Positions 45,928 through 54,519 of a stretch of DNA of 64,000 nt are shown here, one piece after another (the first letter of the stretch is position 1; every line of letters begins with the position of its first letter). Source of the stretch: Vibrio aquaticus (lineage in GTDB: Bacteria > Pseudomonadota > Gammaproteobacteria > Enterobacterales > Vibrionaceae); assembly GCF_003970385.1 (NCBI RefSeq), contig NZ_RXZH01000001.1, positions 434,001 through 498,000 of the forward strand, written 5' to 3'. The notes under the pieces are model-generated. The model was not told where the DNA came from. It saw nothing but the letters and a program-made list of their open reading frames with translations, and searched no databases. The position numbers and the translations under genes were made by a program.

Positions 45928-46037
45928 AGTGCCTCCCTAGCAAGCGTGCATCGATTTGATTCATCAACAGCTTAGAAAAGGCCAACTATGAACTCATCAC
46001 CCGTTTGGGGGACAGATTAGAATTACAATAACATAGA

Positions 46038-46051
46038 TTGATTTAAATCAA
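46038..46051. promoter_or_regulatory. Perfect FNR box upstream of the giant lipoprotein gene
   Basis: TTGATTTAAATCAA equals the FNR consensus TTGAT-N4-ATCAA, inside a 22-bp perfect palindrome (46034-46055). It spans the stop codon of the LuxR-type gene and lies about 117 bases before the lipoprotein ATG. It suggests oxygen-dependent control of the lipoprotein. Confidence 0.65.
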
Positions 46052-46828
46052 TCTAGTCAGTTTATGTGAGAGAGTCATGAACTTAGATGCGCTTTGAACA
46101 CCTGATTGAAAATAGCGCGTTAAAAGCTGATTTTGATGTCGACAACCCGTTTTATGCAGTATGTGCTTTATCTGGCTACGCACCGTTTCTTTTGATACGT
46201 TGCGCTTCGCGGCGACTTCACTTCCATCTAGGCCTTGCGCCAACATATTAAGTACGTCAATTTCAGCTTGGGTGAGACTTTCGACGAGTAAGTTTCTCTC
46301 CATTGCACTCTCAAACTGCCGTAGCTGAGTCGTCATCACTGTTTGCGCGAGCCAATAATTACCCCATGCGCTCAGAAAACACCAAATCGAATCTATATTT
46401 TTTCGTGAGCGGTAATTCAATGCATGATCGCAATGGCTTGAAAGCATTACATAGTGCTCATCCAATAGTGGGGCTAAACCGCTATACGAGTGATACAAGC
46501 CCATGGTAGGAACAAGTATTTCGTTAAATATCGGGTCTCGAATTTTTCTCATTGGCAACATTTCTTGCATATAGAGAAGCTGCCCTAAATAGCCATTATG
46601 CGCATAGTGCTCAAAGAACGCATCATGTGCCATGTTCTCCTCGTACACCTGCATTTGCTTATGGTTGAATCCACAGACATTCTGATAGATAGGCCTCTGA
46701 TTAGCATCAACAATCATAAGTACGAACTGTTCAACCCCAAGTTTGGCAAGCTCCAACTTAAGTATTTGCTCTAATTCCAATACGGACAAATGCGACGCAC
46801 TAGCACTCAAGTGACTGCAATCATTCAT
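46043..46828 (-). CDS. LuxR-type helix-turn-helix regulator
   Basis: A 261-residue regulator. The N-terminal 180 residues are not recognised as an autoinducer or receiver domain. The C-terminal HTH (about 187-240, LTQAEIDVLNMLAQGLDGSEVAAKRNVSKETVRSQ) is a clear LuxR/GerE domain. It lies upstream of, and in the same direction as, the giant lipoprotein gene, with 115 bases between, so it may control that gene. The signal is unknown. Confidence 0.85.
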   Translation of the reverse strand: MNDCSHLSASASHLSVLELEQILKLELAKLGVEQFVLMIVDANQRPIYQNVCGFNHKQMQVYEENMAHDAFFEHYAHNGYLGQLLYMQEMLPMRKIRDPIFNEILVPTMGLYHSYSGLAPLLDEHYVMLSSHCDHALNYRSRKNIDSIWCFLSAWGNYWLAQTVMTTQLRQFESAMERNLLVESLTQAEIDVLNMLAQGLDGSEVAAKRNVSKETVRSQIKHILHKTGCRHQNQLLTRYFQSGVQSASKFMTLSHKLTRLI

Positions 46829-47060
46829 GCTCTTTCCCTAGCCATAAAAATAAGCGAACACCCCAACCCACTCATAAGCATAAGAAATAAACACACAGCA
46901 ATATGAGCCACCGATCAAATATTGCGACCAAATATTTAACAACACTACATCATTAATCATCGTTACATTAAGAGCGAGCCCCCTAACGCTCCCCACCGCC
47001 GGATCTAAAGAAACATTACGCCCTATAACGCACTTGAGTACTTTCCGAGCCTTAGATACG

Positions 47061-47082
47061 AAAAAGCGAGCTGAAAGCTCGC
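47061..47082 (-). terminator. Terminator of ppiC
   Basis: On the minus strand GCGAGCT pairs with AGCTCGC around TTC, followed by TTTTT, about 40 bases after the ppiC stop. Confidence 0.85.
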
Positions 47083-47119
47083 CATTTAACATATCTGTTT
47101 GTTTTTATTAAAAAACTTA

Positions 47120-47398
47120 TTAGGTTCGGTAAAGCACCTTAACCACATGCCAACCAAATTTGGTTTTGACTAGGTGCGGCACTAGTGTTTCGCCAGAGAA
47201 ACACACTTTGTCGAACTGAGGAACCATCTGACCGCGGCGAAACTCACCCAGATCACCACCCTTTTTACCAGAAGGACACGTTGAGTATTTCTTCGCTAGA
47301 GTCTGAAATTTTGCGCCTTTTTTAAGCTGCTTGATGATGTCTTCTGCTTGCTCTTTATGTTTCACTAGAATGTGCAGAGCTGCTGCTGTATTAGCCAT
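47120..47398 (-). CDS. ppiC: Parvulin peptidyl-prolyl isomerase PpiC
   Basis: A 92-residue cytosolic rotamase nearly colinear with E. coli Ppi[47 protein letters not shown] and a [12 protein letters not shown] end. It is a single PPIase domain. I start it at ATG 47398, with AAGG 7 bases upstream; the frame is open further upstream but that part is not parvulin-like. About 290 bases without a gene separate it from the LuxR-type gene. Confidence 0.95.
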   Translation of the reverse strand: MANTAAALHILVKHKEQAEDIIKQLKKGAKFQTLAKKYSTCPSGKKGGDLGEFRRGQMVPQFDKVCFSGETLVPHLVKTKFGWHVVKVLYRT

Positions 47399-47593
47399 AA
47401 TGATGCCTTGTAAAAAATCGCTGAACTGGCGCGGATTGTACCCGAAAGTAATGAGATCTTCACCCAAGCATTCAGATAAAATCATCACGCTCTAGCCCTT
47501 ACTGGCTATAACGTAGGCGAAATTGATTTGATGCATTGAAGATAGCCCCGAATCCGCTACCATAGAGGTAAGAGAACCAAGAGAAAACCATTT

Positions 47594-48523
47594 ATGGCAA
47601 AGACAGTTAGCAAAGCGAATCAATCACAGGGTATGTTGATGTTTACCCTTAATCAAAGCAAACAGCTCTTTGCAATCGGTACGCTGAAAGTCAGGGAAAT
47701 TGTCCCTTATCAGCCCACGACACAAATTCCTTATTCTCATCATCATGTTGTGGGGACAGTGTCATTACGTGGCAAGACCATCCCAGTGATCAATATGCCA
47801 GCTGCCATTGGCTTTCGTCCAATCCAACCTGAAGAATATGATTCTTGTTACCTGATCGTCACCGACTGTTTACGTACTATTGTCGCGTTTATGGTTCGTT
47901 CGATTGAGAAGATCATTGAATGTGATTGGAAGTCGATTGAAGCGACACCACAAACTGCAGGCAATGATGTGTTTGTGACCGGAATAACCCGTTATCAAGA
48001 CAACATTGTGCAAATGCTCGATGTGGAATTATTGCTTTCGAAAATCTACCCACAATATGAATCGACCAATATTCCTATGTTGACAGACATCGAACGTGAA
48101 CGACTTAAAGCGTTGAGCATCTTACTGGTCGATGATTCATCTATCGCGAGAAAGCAACTGTCTGATGCCCTCGATAGCATCAATATCCCCTATTTAATCT
48201 GCAACAATGGCCTAGATGCCCTTGCATTAATGAGAGAAAAGGCAGCACAGGGTTCACCGATTGAACTTCTAGTCAGCGATATTGAAATGCCCGGACTCGA
48301 TGGTTATGAGCTGGCGTTTGAAACACAAAATGAATCAGACCTAAGCAATAGTTACATTATTCTGCACACCTCACTTTCAAGCGAAATTTGTACTGAACGT
48401 GCAAAACAAGTGGGTGCTCATGAAGCGCTCGAAAAGTTTAATGCCGGCGACCTCATTAGTGCGATGCTTAGAGGGGCAAAAACGCTAGAGCAGAACGTTG
48501 CGCAAACCTCTCATATTTCGTAA
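47594..48523 (+). CDS. cheV: CheV chemotaxis coupling protein
   Basis: A 309-residue protein with an N-terminal CheW-like domain (about 10-160) that couples receptors to CheA, and a C-terminal receiver domain (about 178-300). The receiver has LLVDDSSIARKQL and the phospho-acceptor in LLVSDIEMPGLDGYEL. It tunes receptor-kinase coupling by phosphorylation. The diguanylate cyclase gene follows 180 bases downstream, as in the cheV-VCA0956 region of V. cholerae. The ribosome binding site is weak. Confidence 0.93.
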   Translation: MAKTVSKANQSQGMLMFTLNQSKQLFAIGTLKVREIVPYQPTTQIPYSHHHVVGTVSLRGKTIPVINMPAAIGFRPIQPEEYDSCYLIVTDCLRTIVAFMVRSIEKIIECDWKSIEATPQTAGNDVFVTGITRYQDNIVQMLDVELLLSKIYPQYESTNIPMLTDIERERLKALSILLVDDSSIARKQLSDALDSINIPYLICNNGLDALALMREKAAQGSPIELLVSDIEMPGLDGYELAFETQNESDLSNSYIILHTSLSSEICTERAKQVGAHEALEKFNAGDLISAMLRGAKTLEQNVAQTSHIS

Positions 48524-48620
48524 TACTTTTGCTGACAAATCGAGTTTGGTTGAGCAAAGAACATACAGTTCATAAAGTTAACTTGTGCTAAGGTAATTTT
48601 CTAATTAACTCGTGAATATA

Positions 48621-48634
48621 ATTTGATATCAAAT
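48621..48634. promoter_or_regulatory. 14-bp palindrome before the VdcA-like gene
   Basis: ATTTGATATCAAAT is a perfect palindrome 69 bases before the cyclase ATG. It is not an FNR box, since the half-sites abut. It is a candidate operator for an unidentified regulator. Confidence 0.35.
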
Positions 48635-48703
48635 CAAGCATCTAAGCATTAAATCCGCTAATCTTAATGAATAGGATGTCTTGATAAGAATTGCTCATAA
48701 GAA

Positions 48704-49720
48704 ATGACTGACGACGACTTTAAAAAATCCACAGCGAATCTCAAGAAAGCTGTTCCATTAATGATGAAACATCACGTGGCTGCGACCCCAGCGAACTATG
48801 CGCTGTGGTACACCTATGTTGATAATGTAGTCCCTCAGCTCAACCGTGAACTCGATGACGTCATCGAGAATTATGGCATTTGCCCACCAGCAGCTGGAGA
48901 GCAGCTTTACAATACCCATATTGCGAGCCGAACAGAGACCGATATGCACGACCTACGTGCGAATATCGAAATCTTGGTTAATGAAGTGGCTCATTCGATG
49001 TCCGATACCTTAACGGACACGTCTCAATTCTCGCAGATGATCGACAAGAGCTTCGAAAACCTAGAGAGAGTGGATGATGAGTCCATGTCTTTGGACGAAG
49101 TGATGAAGGTGATTCGTCAGTTGGTTGTTGAGTCACGAGAGATCAGGCATTCCACCCGTTTCCTCAATAATCAGCTTGAGAATGCGACTAAAGAGATCCA
49201 CCAGCTAAAAAGCCAGCTTGCTGAAGTCCAACAAGATGCCCTCTTCGACTCTCTCACTAGCCTATACAATCGCCGAGCGTTTGATAGCGACATCAATACT
49301 CTTTGTCGCTCTGAGCAGAAGATGTGTTTAGTATTAGCTGATATCGACCATTTCAAAGCGTTTAATGATACCTATGGTCATTTGTTTGGTGATACGGTGA
49401 TCAAATCTATCGCGCGCCGCATTCAGCTAAGCTGTCGAGAAGGGATTCACGCCTACCGCTTTGGTGGTGAAGAGTTCGCACTTATCGTGCCGAACAAGTC
49501 TCTTCGTGTCGCTCGTCAATACGCAGAAAGCCTGCGCCGAGCGATTGAAAAGCTCTCTATTCGAGATCGCCGAACGGCGGAGCAAGTGGGTAACATCACC
49601 ATTTCACTTGGGGTGGCTGAAATTGAGCCTGGCGAATCCGCTGAGTCATTAATTGAGCGTGCAGATAAACTTTTGTATGAAGCAAAAGATCTCGGCCGAA
49701 ACCGTGTGATGCCACTTTAG
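48704..49720 (+). CDS. vdcA: Cytosolic diguanylate cyclase (GGEEF), VdcA-like
   Basis: A 338-residue soluble protein. The helical N-terminal part (about 1-165, opening MTDDDFKKSTANLKKAVPLM, ending in a coiled coil) precedes a GGDEF domain from about 175 with an intact GGEEF (YRFGGEEFALIVP). The inhibitory RxxD site is degenerate (R-E-G-I). It should make cyclic di-GMP. Length, N-terminus and position after cheV match VCA0956 (VdcA) of V. cholerae as I remember it. A strong terminator follows. Confidence 0.87.
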   Translation: MTDDDFKKSTANLKKAVPLMMKHHVAATPANYALWYTYVDNVVPQLNRELDDVIENYGICPPAAGEQLYNTHIASRTETDMHDLRANIEILVNEVAHSMSDTLTDTSQFSQMIDKSFENLERVDDESMSLDEVMKVIRQLVVESREIRHSTRFLNNQLENATKEIHQLKSQLAEVQQDALFDSLTSLYNRRAFDSDINTLCRSEQKMCLVLADIDHFKAFNDTYGHLFGDTVIKSIARRIQLSCREGIHAYRFGGEEFALIVPNKSLRVARQYAESLRRAIEKLSIRDRRTAEQVGNITISLGVAEIEPGESAESLIERADKLLYEAKDLGRNRVMPL

Positions 49721-49744
49721 GCTTACAAGCAGCGACTCAATATT

Positions 49745-49780
49745 GAAAAGCCCCAGTGACAACACTGGGGCTTTTCTTTT
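49745..49780. terminator. Terminator between the cyclase and DHH genes
   Basis: GAAAAGCCCCAGTG pairs with CACTGGGGCTTTTC around a 4-base loop, with T-runs on both strands. Confidence 0.92.
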
Positions 49781-49819
49781 TAGCTTTGTCTATCAGATAA
49801 AAGCGATTAAAAACGTCTA

Positions 49820-50752
49820 TCAACCATCAGCGGTGATCACGTCAATCAACTCTTGCTGTACCTGTTCGGCTTTGTCGTTATCAATCTGACAAGTGCCTGC
49901 CGCTTTATGGCCACCACCACCATATTTCAGCATCAGTTCACCAACATTGGTTTTAGAACCGCGATCAAAAATCGATTTACCGGTTGCGAATACGGTGTTT
50001 TGCTTTTGGAATCCCCACATCTTGTGGATTGAGATGTTGCACTGTGGGTACAAAGCATAAATCACAAAACGATTACCCGCGTAGATCACCTCTTCACCCG
50101 TCAGATCGAGAAAAACGAGATTGTTATGAACGGTTGCACAACGTTGGATTTGTTCTTTAAACAGGTTCTCATGTTCACGATATAAGTCGATACGCTCTTT
50201 CACATCCTCCAACGCTAAGATTTGATCAATGGTGTGGTTTTTACAGTACTCAATCAAATCCATCATGAGGTTGTAGTTCGAAATTCGAAATTCACGGAAT
50301 CGACCTAAGCCCGTTCGCGCATCCATTAAGAAGTTCAGTAAGTTCCAACCTGTTGAATCTAGCACTTCATCACGGTTGAATTGTGCCGAGTCCCCTTTGT
50401 CCACGGCTTCCATCATATCAAGCCACTCCGATGGGAATGTCTTTTCTCCACCGTAATGATCCCAAACGACTCGGGCTGCAGAAGGCGCATTCGGGTCAAT
50501 GATGTGGTTTGGTCGCTCACCTTTGTTACGGATGGTCTCTGATAAATGGTGGTCAAAAACCAGATGAGCGTCTTTTACATAAGGTAGGTTGGTCACAATG
50601 TCATTCGATGAGATTTCGACCACACCATCTTGCATATCCTTAGGATGAACAAATTTAATGTCATCAATGAGGTCGAGTTGTTTGAGCAATACTGCGCATA
50701 CTAAGCCATCAAAATCACTACGGGTTACAAGTCGATGTTTCTGCTCCGACAT
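49820..50752 (-). CDS. DHH-family phosphoesterase
   Basis: A 310-residue enzyme. The N-terminal DHH domain has TRSDFDGLVCAVLL and the signature FDHH near residues 67-70. The C-terminal DHHA1 domain carries GGGGHKAAGTC near 277-287. Metal-binding motifs look intact. Family members act on oligonucleotides (NrnA), cyclic dinucleotides or polyphosphate; which applies here cannot be read off. Its neighbour makes cyclic di-GMP, so breakdown of a dinucleotide product is an attractive but unproven idea. AGGAAG precedes the ATG. Confidence 0.85.
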   Translation of the reverse strand: MSEQKHRLVTRSDFDGLVCAVLLKQLDLIDDIKFVHPKDMQDGVVEISSNDIVTNLPYVKDAHLVFDHHLSETIRNKGERPNHIIDPNAPSAARVVWDHYGGEKTFPSEWLDMMEAVDKGDSAQFNRDEVLDSTGWNLLNFLMDARTGLGRFREFRISNYNLMMDLIEYCKNHTIDQILALEDVKERIDLYREHENLFKEQIQRCATVHNNLVFLDLTGEEVIYAGNRFVIYALYPQCNISIHKMWGFQKQNTVFATGKSIFDRGSKTNVGELMLKYGGGGHKAAGTCQIDNDKAEQVQQELIDVITADG

Positions 50753-50962
50753 TCGGCACTTCCTATGCTTTCATTATTCGTTATAAAGTATGAGATACCT
50801 TATTATAACTATCGATAAGGTTTCAAGAGCTGTTCCATTACTATTATCAATAACTATTTATAATATTAGACCTGAGCGACCTTTTGACAAACCTAAGACA
50901 GAACTTTTATACCGATCCTCTATACTCGATATGCTACCAATTGATTCAATTGAGGAAATTTT

Positions 50963-51223
50963 ATGAAGAAAGCGTATATCGTAATGTCTATGGTGGGCGC
51001 TATTGCCTTAACGGGTTGTGCAAGTGAACAAGATGAATATGAGGTGAAAGAGTACACCTCGATGGCAAACCCTGCTGCAGTATACTGTGTTCAAAAAGGC
51101 GGTGAGCTAGAGACCGTGAGTGAAAGCGATCAACGCATCACCTACTGTGTACTTTCTGACGAAGAACGCGTGGAACAGTGGGAATACTACCGTAATAACC
51201 ACAAAGAAGAATCGACTAACTAA
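50963..51223 (+). CDS. Small DUF333 lipoprotein
   Basis: An 86-residue protein with a lipobox at Cys19 (ALTGC) and a DUF333 domain (MANPAAVYCVQKGGELETV, then a second Cys in ITYCVLSDEERVEQWEYY). Relatives are often annotated as putative haemolysins without proof. It is probably an outer-membrane or periplasmic lipoprotein of unknown role. AGGAAATT precedes the ATG. Confidence 0.85.
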   Translation: MKKAYIVMSMVGAIALTGCASEQDEYEVKEYTSMANPAAVYCVQKGGELETVSESDQRITYCVLSDEERVEQWEYYRNNHKEESTN

Positions 51224-51274
51224 TCGATTCAACACGTTAACAAAATAACGTGTCACTATCGCAATGCTTGAAGA

Positions 51275-51309
51275 GAGCCGTACGCTATTTTAACGTACGG
51301 CTCCTTTAA
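51275..51309 (+). terminator. Terminator of the DUF333 lipoprotein gene
   Basis: GAGCCGTACG pairs with CGTACGGCTC around a 9-base loop, followed by CTTT. Confidence 0.8.
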
Positions 51310-51407
51310 ATCGAACATTGTTTCATTATGACAATCTTCTGACATTTCATGATTCACACGGAATAGAATGCGACCCAAGTCACACTAAGCCGATACCGAG
51401 GCCAACC

Positions 51408-52112
51408 ATGAAATCTCAGAGTTCATCTTCGTCACATCCGCAAGAGAGCGAACAAACCTTACTTTCCCCTTACGCTAAAGAAACGTTTCAAAAAGTCGCG
51501 TTGAATGCGTTGGTCGTGGCCGCCTTAAGTATTTTGGTTAACTTGTGTTTACGTGCAGACTTCATCTTTTTACACAACACGCTAGGCGAAACCTCTTTTA
51601 CAGAATCAGCGCAACTTCTCATGCTCACAATCACTATTGGCAGCTTCTATCACCTTGCCAATACCAAAGAGAATACCAACTATGCCGCTGTTTTGATCGC
51701 CGGATTCTTTGCCGTGTTGATGCTTCGCGAAATGGATGCTTGGTTTGATTTGATTGCTCATGGCTCGTGGGCTGTTCCCGCTTTAGCCGTAACGGTAACA
51801 GCCTGCTACATTGCTTATAAAGGGGGCAATCAAACCATCGAGCAAATGGCTCAGTTATTGAATACTCGTTACATGCCTATCTTGGTAACAGGTCTAGTGA
51901 TTCTGCTGGTATTCACTCGCCTTTATGGGATGGGGTCGTTCTGGCATGCCGTCATGGGTGACCATTACATGCGCGAAATAAAAAACCTGTCTGAAGAGGC
52001 GACTGAACTTATGGCTTACAGCATTATCGCTTTTGCTGCGTTCAAAACTAATCGCCTAGTCAAACGTTCTGCCGCTCAGGGTCAAGCGTGCGATTCAGCT
52101 GAGTCAAAGTAG
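51408..52112 (+). CDS. Inner-membrane protein of unknown function
   Basis: A 234-residue protein. A polar Ser-rich N-terminus (about 1-30) precedes about five membrane segments (about residues 31-50, 65-80, 95-112, 118-140, 163-180), and the end is polar. I use ATG 51408, with GAGG 6 bases upstream; the longer frame from 51318 has a polar, His-rich start with no signal. I do not recognise the family. The 3' end overlaps the convergent DUF218 gene by 53 bases. Confidence 0.72.
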   Translation: MKSQSSSSSHPQESEQTLLSPYAKETFQKVALNALVVAALSILVNLCLRADFIFLHNTLGETSFTESAQLLMLTITIGSFYHLANTKENTNYAAVLIAGFFAVLMLREMDAWFDLIAHGSWAVPALAVTVTACYIAYKGGNQTIEQMAQLLNTRYMPILVTGLVILLVFTRLYGMGSFWHAVMGDHYMREIKNLSEEATELMAYSIIAFAAFKTNRLVKRSAAQGQACDSAESK

Positions 52113-52893
52113 TATCAAGTAACAAGAGTTGCTCAGCCAATTCTTGATAAGGTAAATCTGGGGTAGTCATTTCGACTGCCCTTTTTATTACCTCTAATTC
52201 GTCCGACACCTCTTTTCCTAACTCAAGGTCCAACAACTTCTTTAGCGCCTTGCTTGCGATCTTAAGCGGCTCTGCTCGGACTTGATTCAGCGGTCGATCA
52301 AACGCCCCTCTTTTTACTCCCTCTAGGTACACTCGATAAGTCGTCAGCTCGTCGAGCAGCAAAAAGACGTTTCCTTGCTCGGTAGTATGAGGGTAAGGCA
52401 CGTAAGTGTGCGCAGAATGCTCAATTGGAATTGTGATATCAAGTCCACTCAATGCACAGCGGCTCTTCAGCACTCTTAGTAAGCCCTGCTCATCCATCAA
52501 AGACTGGATTTCAAAAATACGCTTGAGGTGGTAATCGTTTGAAACGAAATGTACTGTGACTTGTTGGCCTGTTTGACACAACTTACTTTCAATTAAGGTA
52601 TCGGCAGCATTGATGACGTTTTCAATGGTATTTACCGATCTATCTTCTAGCAAGATTTCAGGAAGTACAGGCTGTGGATTTGGCAGGCTCTGCATAAAGT
52701 ACTCGTACATTTCTCGCGCTTCTGAGTTTGTCTGATTGGGGGTTATCCCTCCACAGAAGACCAATGCTGTACGAGTGCAGTCTACTGAAGCCAATAGAGA
52801 AATCAGCGCATCAACACGAGAGCGCCCTTCAGCAGTCAGTTTGTTATTGTGCAAGCGTTTACCTAAAACCAGTATCACATCAGAAACGTTCAT
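52060..52893 (-). CDS. DUF218/YdcF-like protein
   Basis: A 277-residue protein of the YdcF-ElyC-SanA family. The DUF218 fold shows DVILVLGKRL at the start, ALVFCGGITPNQTNSEAREM near 50, RSVNTIENVINA, and VHFVSNDYHLKR. It lacks membrane segments, so it is a cytosolic YdcF-type rather than a membrane ElyC/SanA-type member. E. coli YdcF binds S-adenosylmethionine, but its function is unclear. I prefer ATG 52893; a TTG at 52911 is also possible. The C-terminal third (about 180-277) is helical and not family-typical. Confidence 0.8.
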   Translation of the reverse strand: MNVSDVILVLGKRLHNNKLTAEGRSRVDALISLLASVDCTRTALVFCGGITPNQTNSEAREMYEYFMQSLPNPQPVLPEILLEDRSVNTIENVINAADTLIESKLCQTGQQVTVHFVSNDYHLKRIFEIQSLMDEQGLLRVLKSRCALSGLDITIPIEHSAHTYVPYPHTTEQGNVFLLLDELTTYRVYLEGVKRGAFDRPLNQVRAEPLKIASKALKKLLDLELGKEVSDELEVIKRAVEMTTPDLPYQELAEQLLLLDTTLTQLNRTLDPERQNV

Positions 52894-53080
52894 TATTTGT
52901 CCAAGTCTCAATTATTCCTACTAAATTACTCAGGTACTGTACAAGTATTCTCTTTCTCGCTAGGTTAGCAAAGGTTAAAATTTTGTTATCGGGCGAGTAT
53001 CACGTCAGCTATTTCGCCAGATGCCATAATAGTACTTATAAGAGTCTGCACGACAGGCCATTTTAATAGGAAGTCATTTT

Positions 53081-54451
53081 ATGCTGTCAATATTCGACAT
53101 TTTCAAAATCGGGGTGGGCCCTTCAAGCTCGCATACTAACGGCCCTATGATCGCAGGTTATCACTTTACTCGTTTACTCGCTGCTTCAATCAGTAAGGTT
53201 CAACGAGTTCAAGTAGACCTCTATGGTTCGCTTTCCTTAACGGGCAAAGGGCACCACACCGATCGTGCCGTGATACTTGGGTTGCTAGGTAACAAGCCAG
53301 ACACCATCAAAATGGGCAGTGCTAAACGTGCATTGTCTCAAACGATCGAAGATGGTTACCTCTCCTTAGCTGGGGCGCATACGATTGAGTTCAGTTATGA
53401 CAATGACATTCTATTTCATTCAGACAACCTACCGCTGCATGAAAATGGCATGACCATCACCGCTTACGACTCGTTGGGCACTCAGATTGGTTTTGAAACC
53501 TATTACTCCATCGGTGGTGGCTTTATTGCAACCGAGAAGGAACTCAAAGATGGCGGTACTAGCAACGATGTAGATGTACCATTCCCATTCACTAGTGCCG
53601 ACGAGATGCTAGCGATGGCCGAAAAGAATGGCTTCAGCTTAGGTGGAATGATCCTACAAAACGAACGTTGCTTCTTTAACGAAGATGACATTACCCACAA
53701 AGCTGACCAAATTTGGAAGGTGATGTCTTTATGTATGCAACGAGGCTTTGAAACCGAGGGGATTTTGGAAGGTGGATTAGAAGTCACACGCCGTGCCCCT
53801 AACCTACTTAAGAAGCTCGAAGCCAATGCGGCTATCGAAAACGATCCTATGGAGATCATGGACTGGATTAACCTGTTTGCCTTTGCTGTAAGTGAAGAGA
53901 ACGCCGCGGGTGGACAAGTCGTTACCTCTCCAACCAATGGTGCAGCAGGTGTTATCCCTGCGGTCTTGATGTACTACCATCGCTTTATCAAAGAGCTCGA
54001 TACCAAACAGCTCAAAGACTTTTTGGCGGTGGCTGGCGCTATCGGCATCTTGTACAAAACCAATGCGTCTATTTCTGGGGCTGAGGTAGGTTGCCAAGGT
54101 GAAGTAGGCGTTTCATCCTCTATGGCAGCAGCAGGCTTAACGGCATTGCGAGGCGGCAGTAACGAGCAAATCTGTATCGCCGCAGAGATTGCCATGGAGC
54201 ACTCGTTAGGCATGACGTGTGACCCAATAGGGGGCTTAGTTCAGGTGCCGTGCATCGAACGAAATGCGATGGGCGCAATGAAAGCGATCAATGCCTCTCG
54301 TATGGCGCTAAAACGCACCAGCAAGTGTTTAATCTCGCTCGATAAAGTCATTGAGACCATGTATCAGACCGGTAAAGACATGAACAAGAAATACCGCGAG
54401 ACGTCACTTGGGGGCTTAGCCGTGATCCATATGGCGCCACCATGTGAATAA
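53081..54451 (+). CDS. sdaA: L-serine ammonia-lyase (iron-sulfur serine dehydratase)
   Basis: A 456-residue single-chain enzyme that deaminates L-serine to pyruvate and ammonia. The N-terminal beta domain opens with FDIFKIGVGPSSSHT. The C-terminal alpha domain carries cysteines for the [4Fe-4S] cluster (CQGEVGVSSSM, then CDPIGGLVQVPCIERNA). Length and motifs match E. coli SdaA/SdaB; I cannot say which paralogue it is. AGGAAG precedes the ATG and a strong terminator follows. About 170 AT-rich bases upstream hold the promoter. Confidence 0.94.
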   Translation: MLSIFDIFKIGVGPSSSHTNGPMIAGYHFTRLLAASISKVQRVQVDLYGSLSLTGKGHHTDRAVILGLLGNKPDTIKMGSAKRALSQTIEDGYLSLAGAHTIEFSYDNDILFHSDNLPLHENGMTITAYDSLGTQIGFETYYSIGGGFIATEKELKDGGTSNDVDVPFPFTSADEMLAMAEKNGFSLGGMILQNERCFFNEDDITHKADQIWKVMSLCMQRGFETEGILEGGLEVTRRAPNLLKKLEANAAIENDPMEIMDWINLFAFAVSEENAAGGQVVTSPTNGAAGVIPAVLMYYHRFIKELDTKQLKDFLAVAGAIGILYKTNASISGAEVGCQGEVGVSSSMAAAGLTALRGGSNEQICIAAEIAMEHSLGMTCDPIGGLVQVPCIERNAMGAMKAINASRMALKRTSKCLISLDKVIETMYQTGKDMNKKYRETSLGGLAVIHMAPPCE

Positions 54452-54471
54452 CCACTCTGGCTAGCCAACAA

Positions 54472-54508
54472 CAAAAAAAGGTGCAGAACAATCTGCACCT
54501 TTTTTATT
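54472..54508. terminator. Bidirectional terminator between sda and M14 genes
   Basis: AAAAAGGTGCAGA pairs with TCTGCACCTTTTT around a 4-base loop, with A- and T-runs for both convergent genes. Confidence 0.92.
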
Positions 54509-54519
54509 TAAGCTCGAGA

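Noticed and set aside
46838..47092. 84-codon minus-strand frame between the LuxR-type gene and ppiC
   Set aside because: It starts inside the ppiC terminator hairpin and has no RBS.
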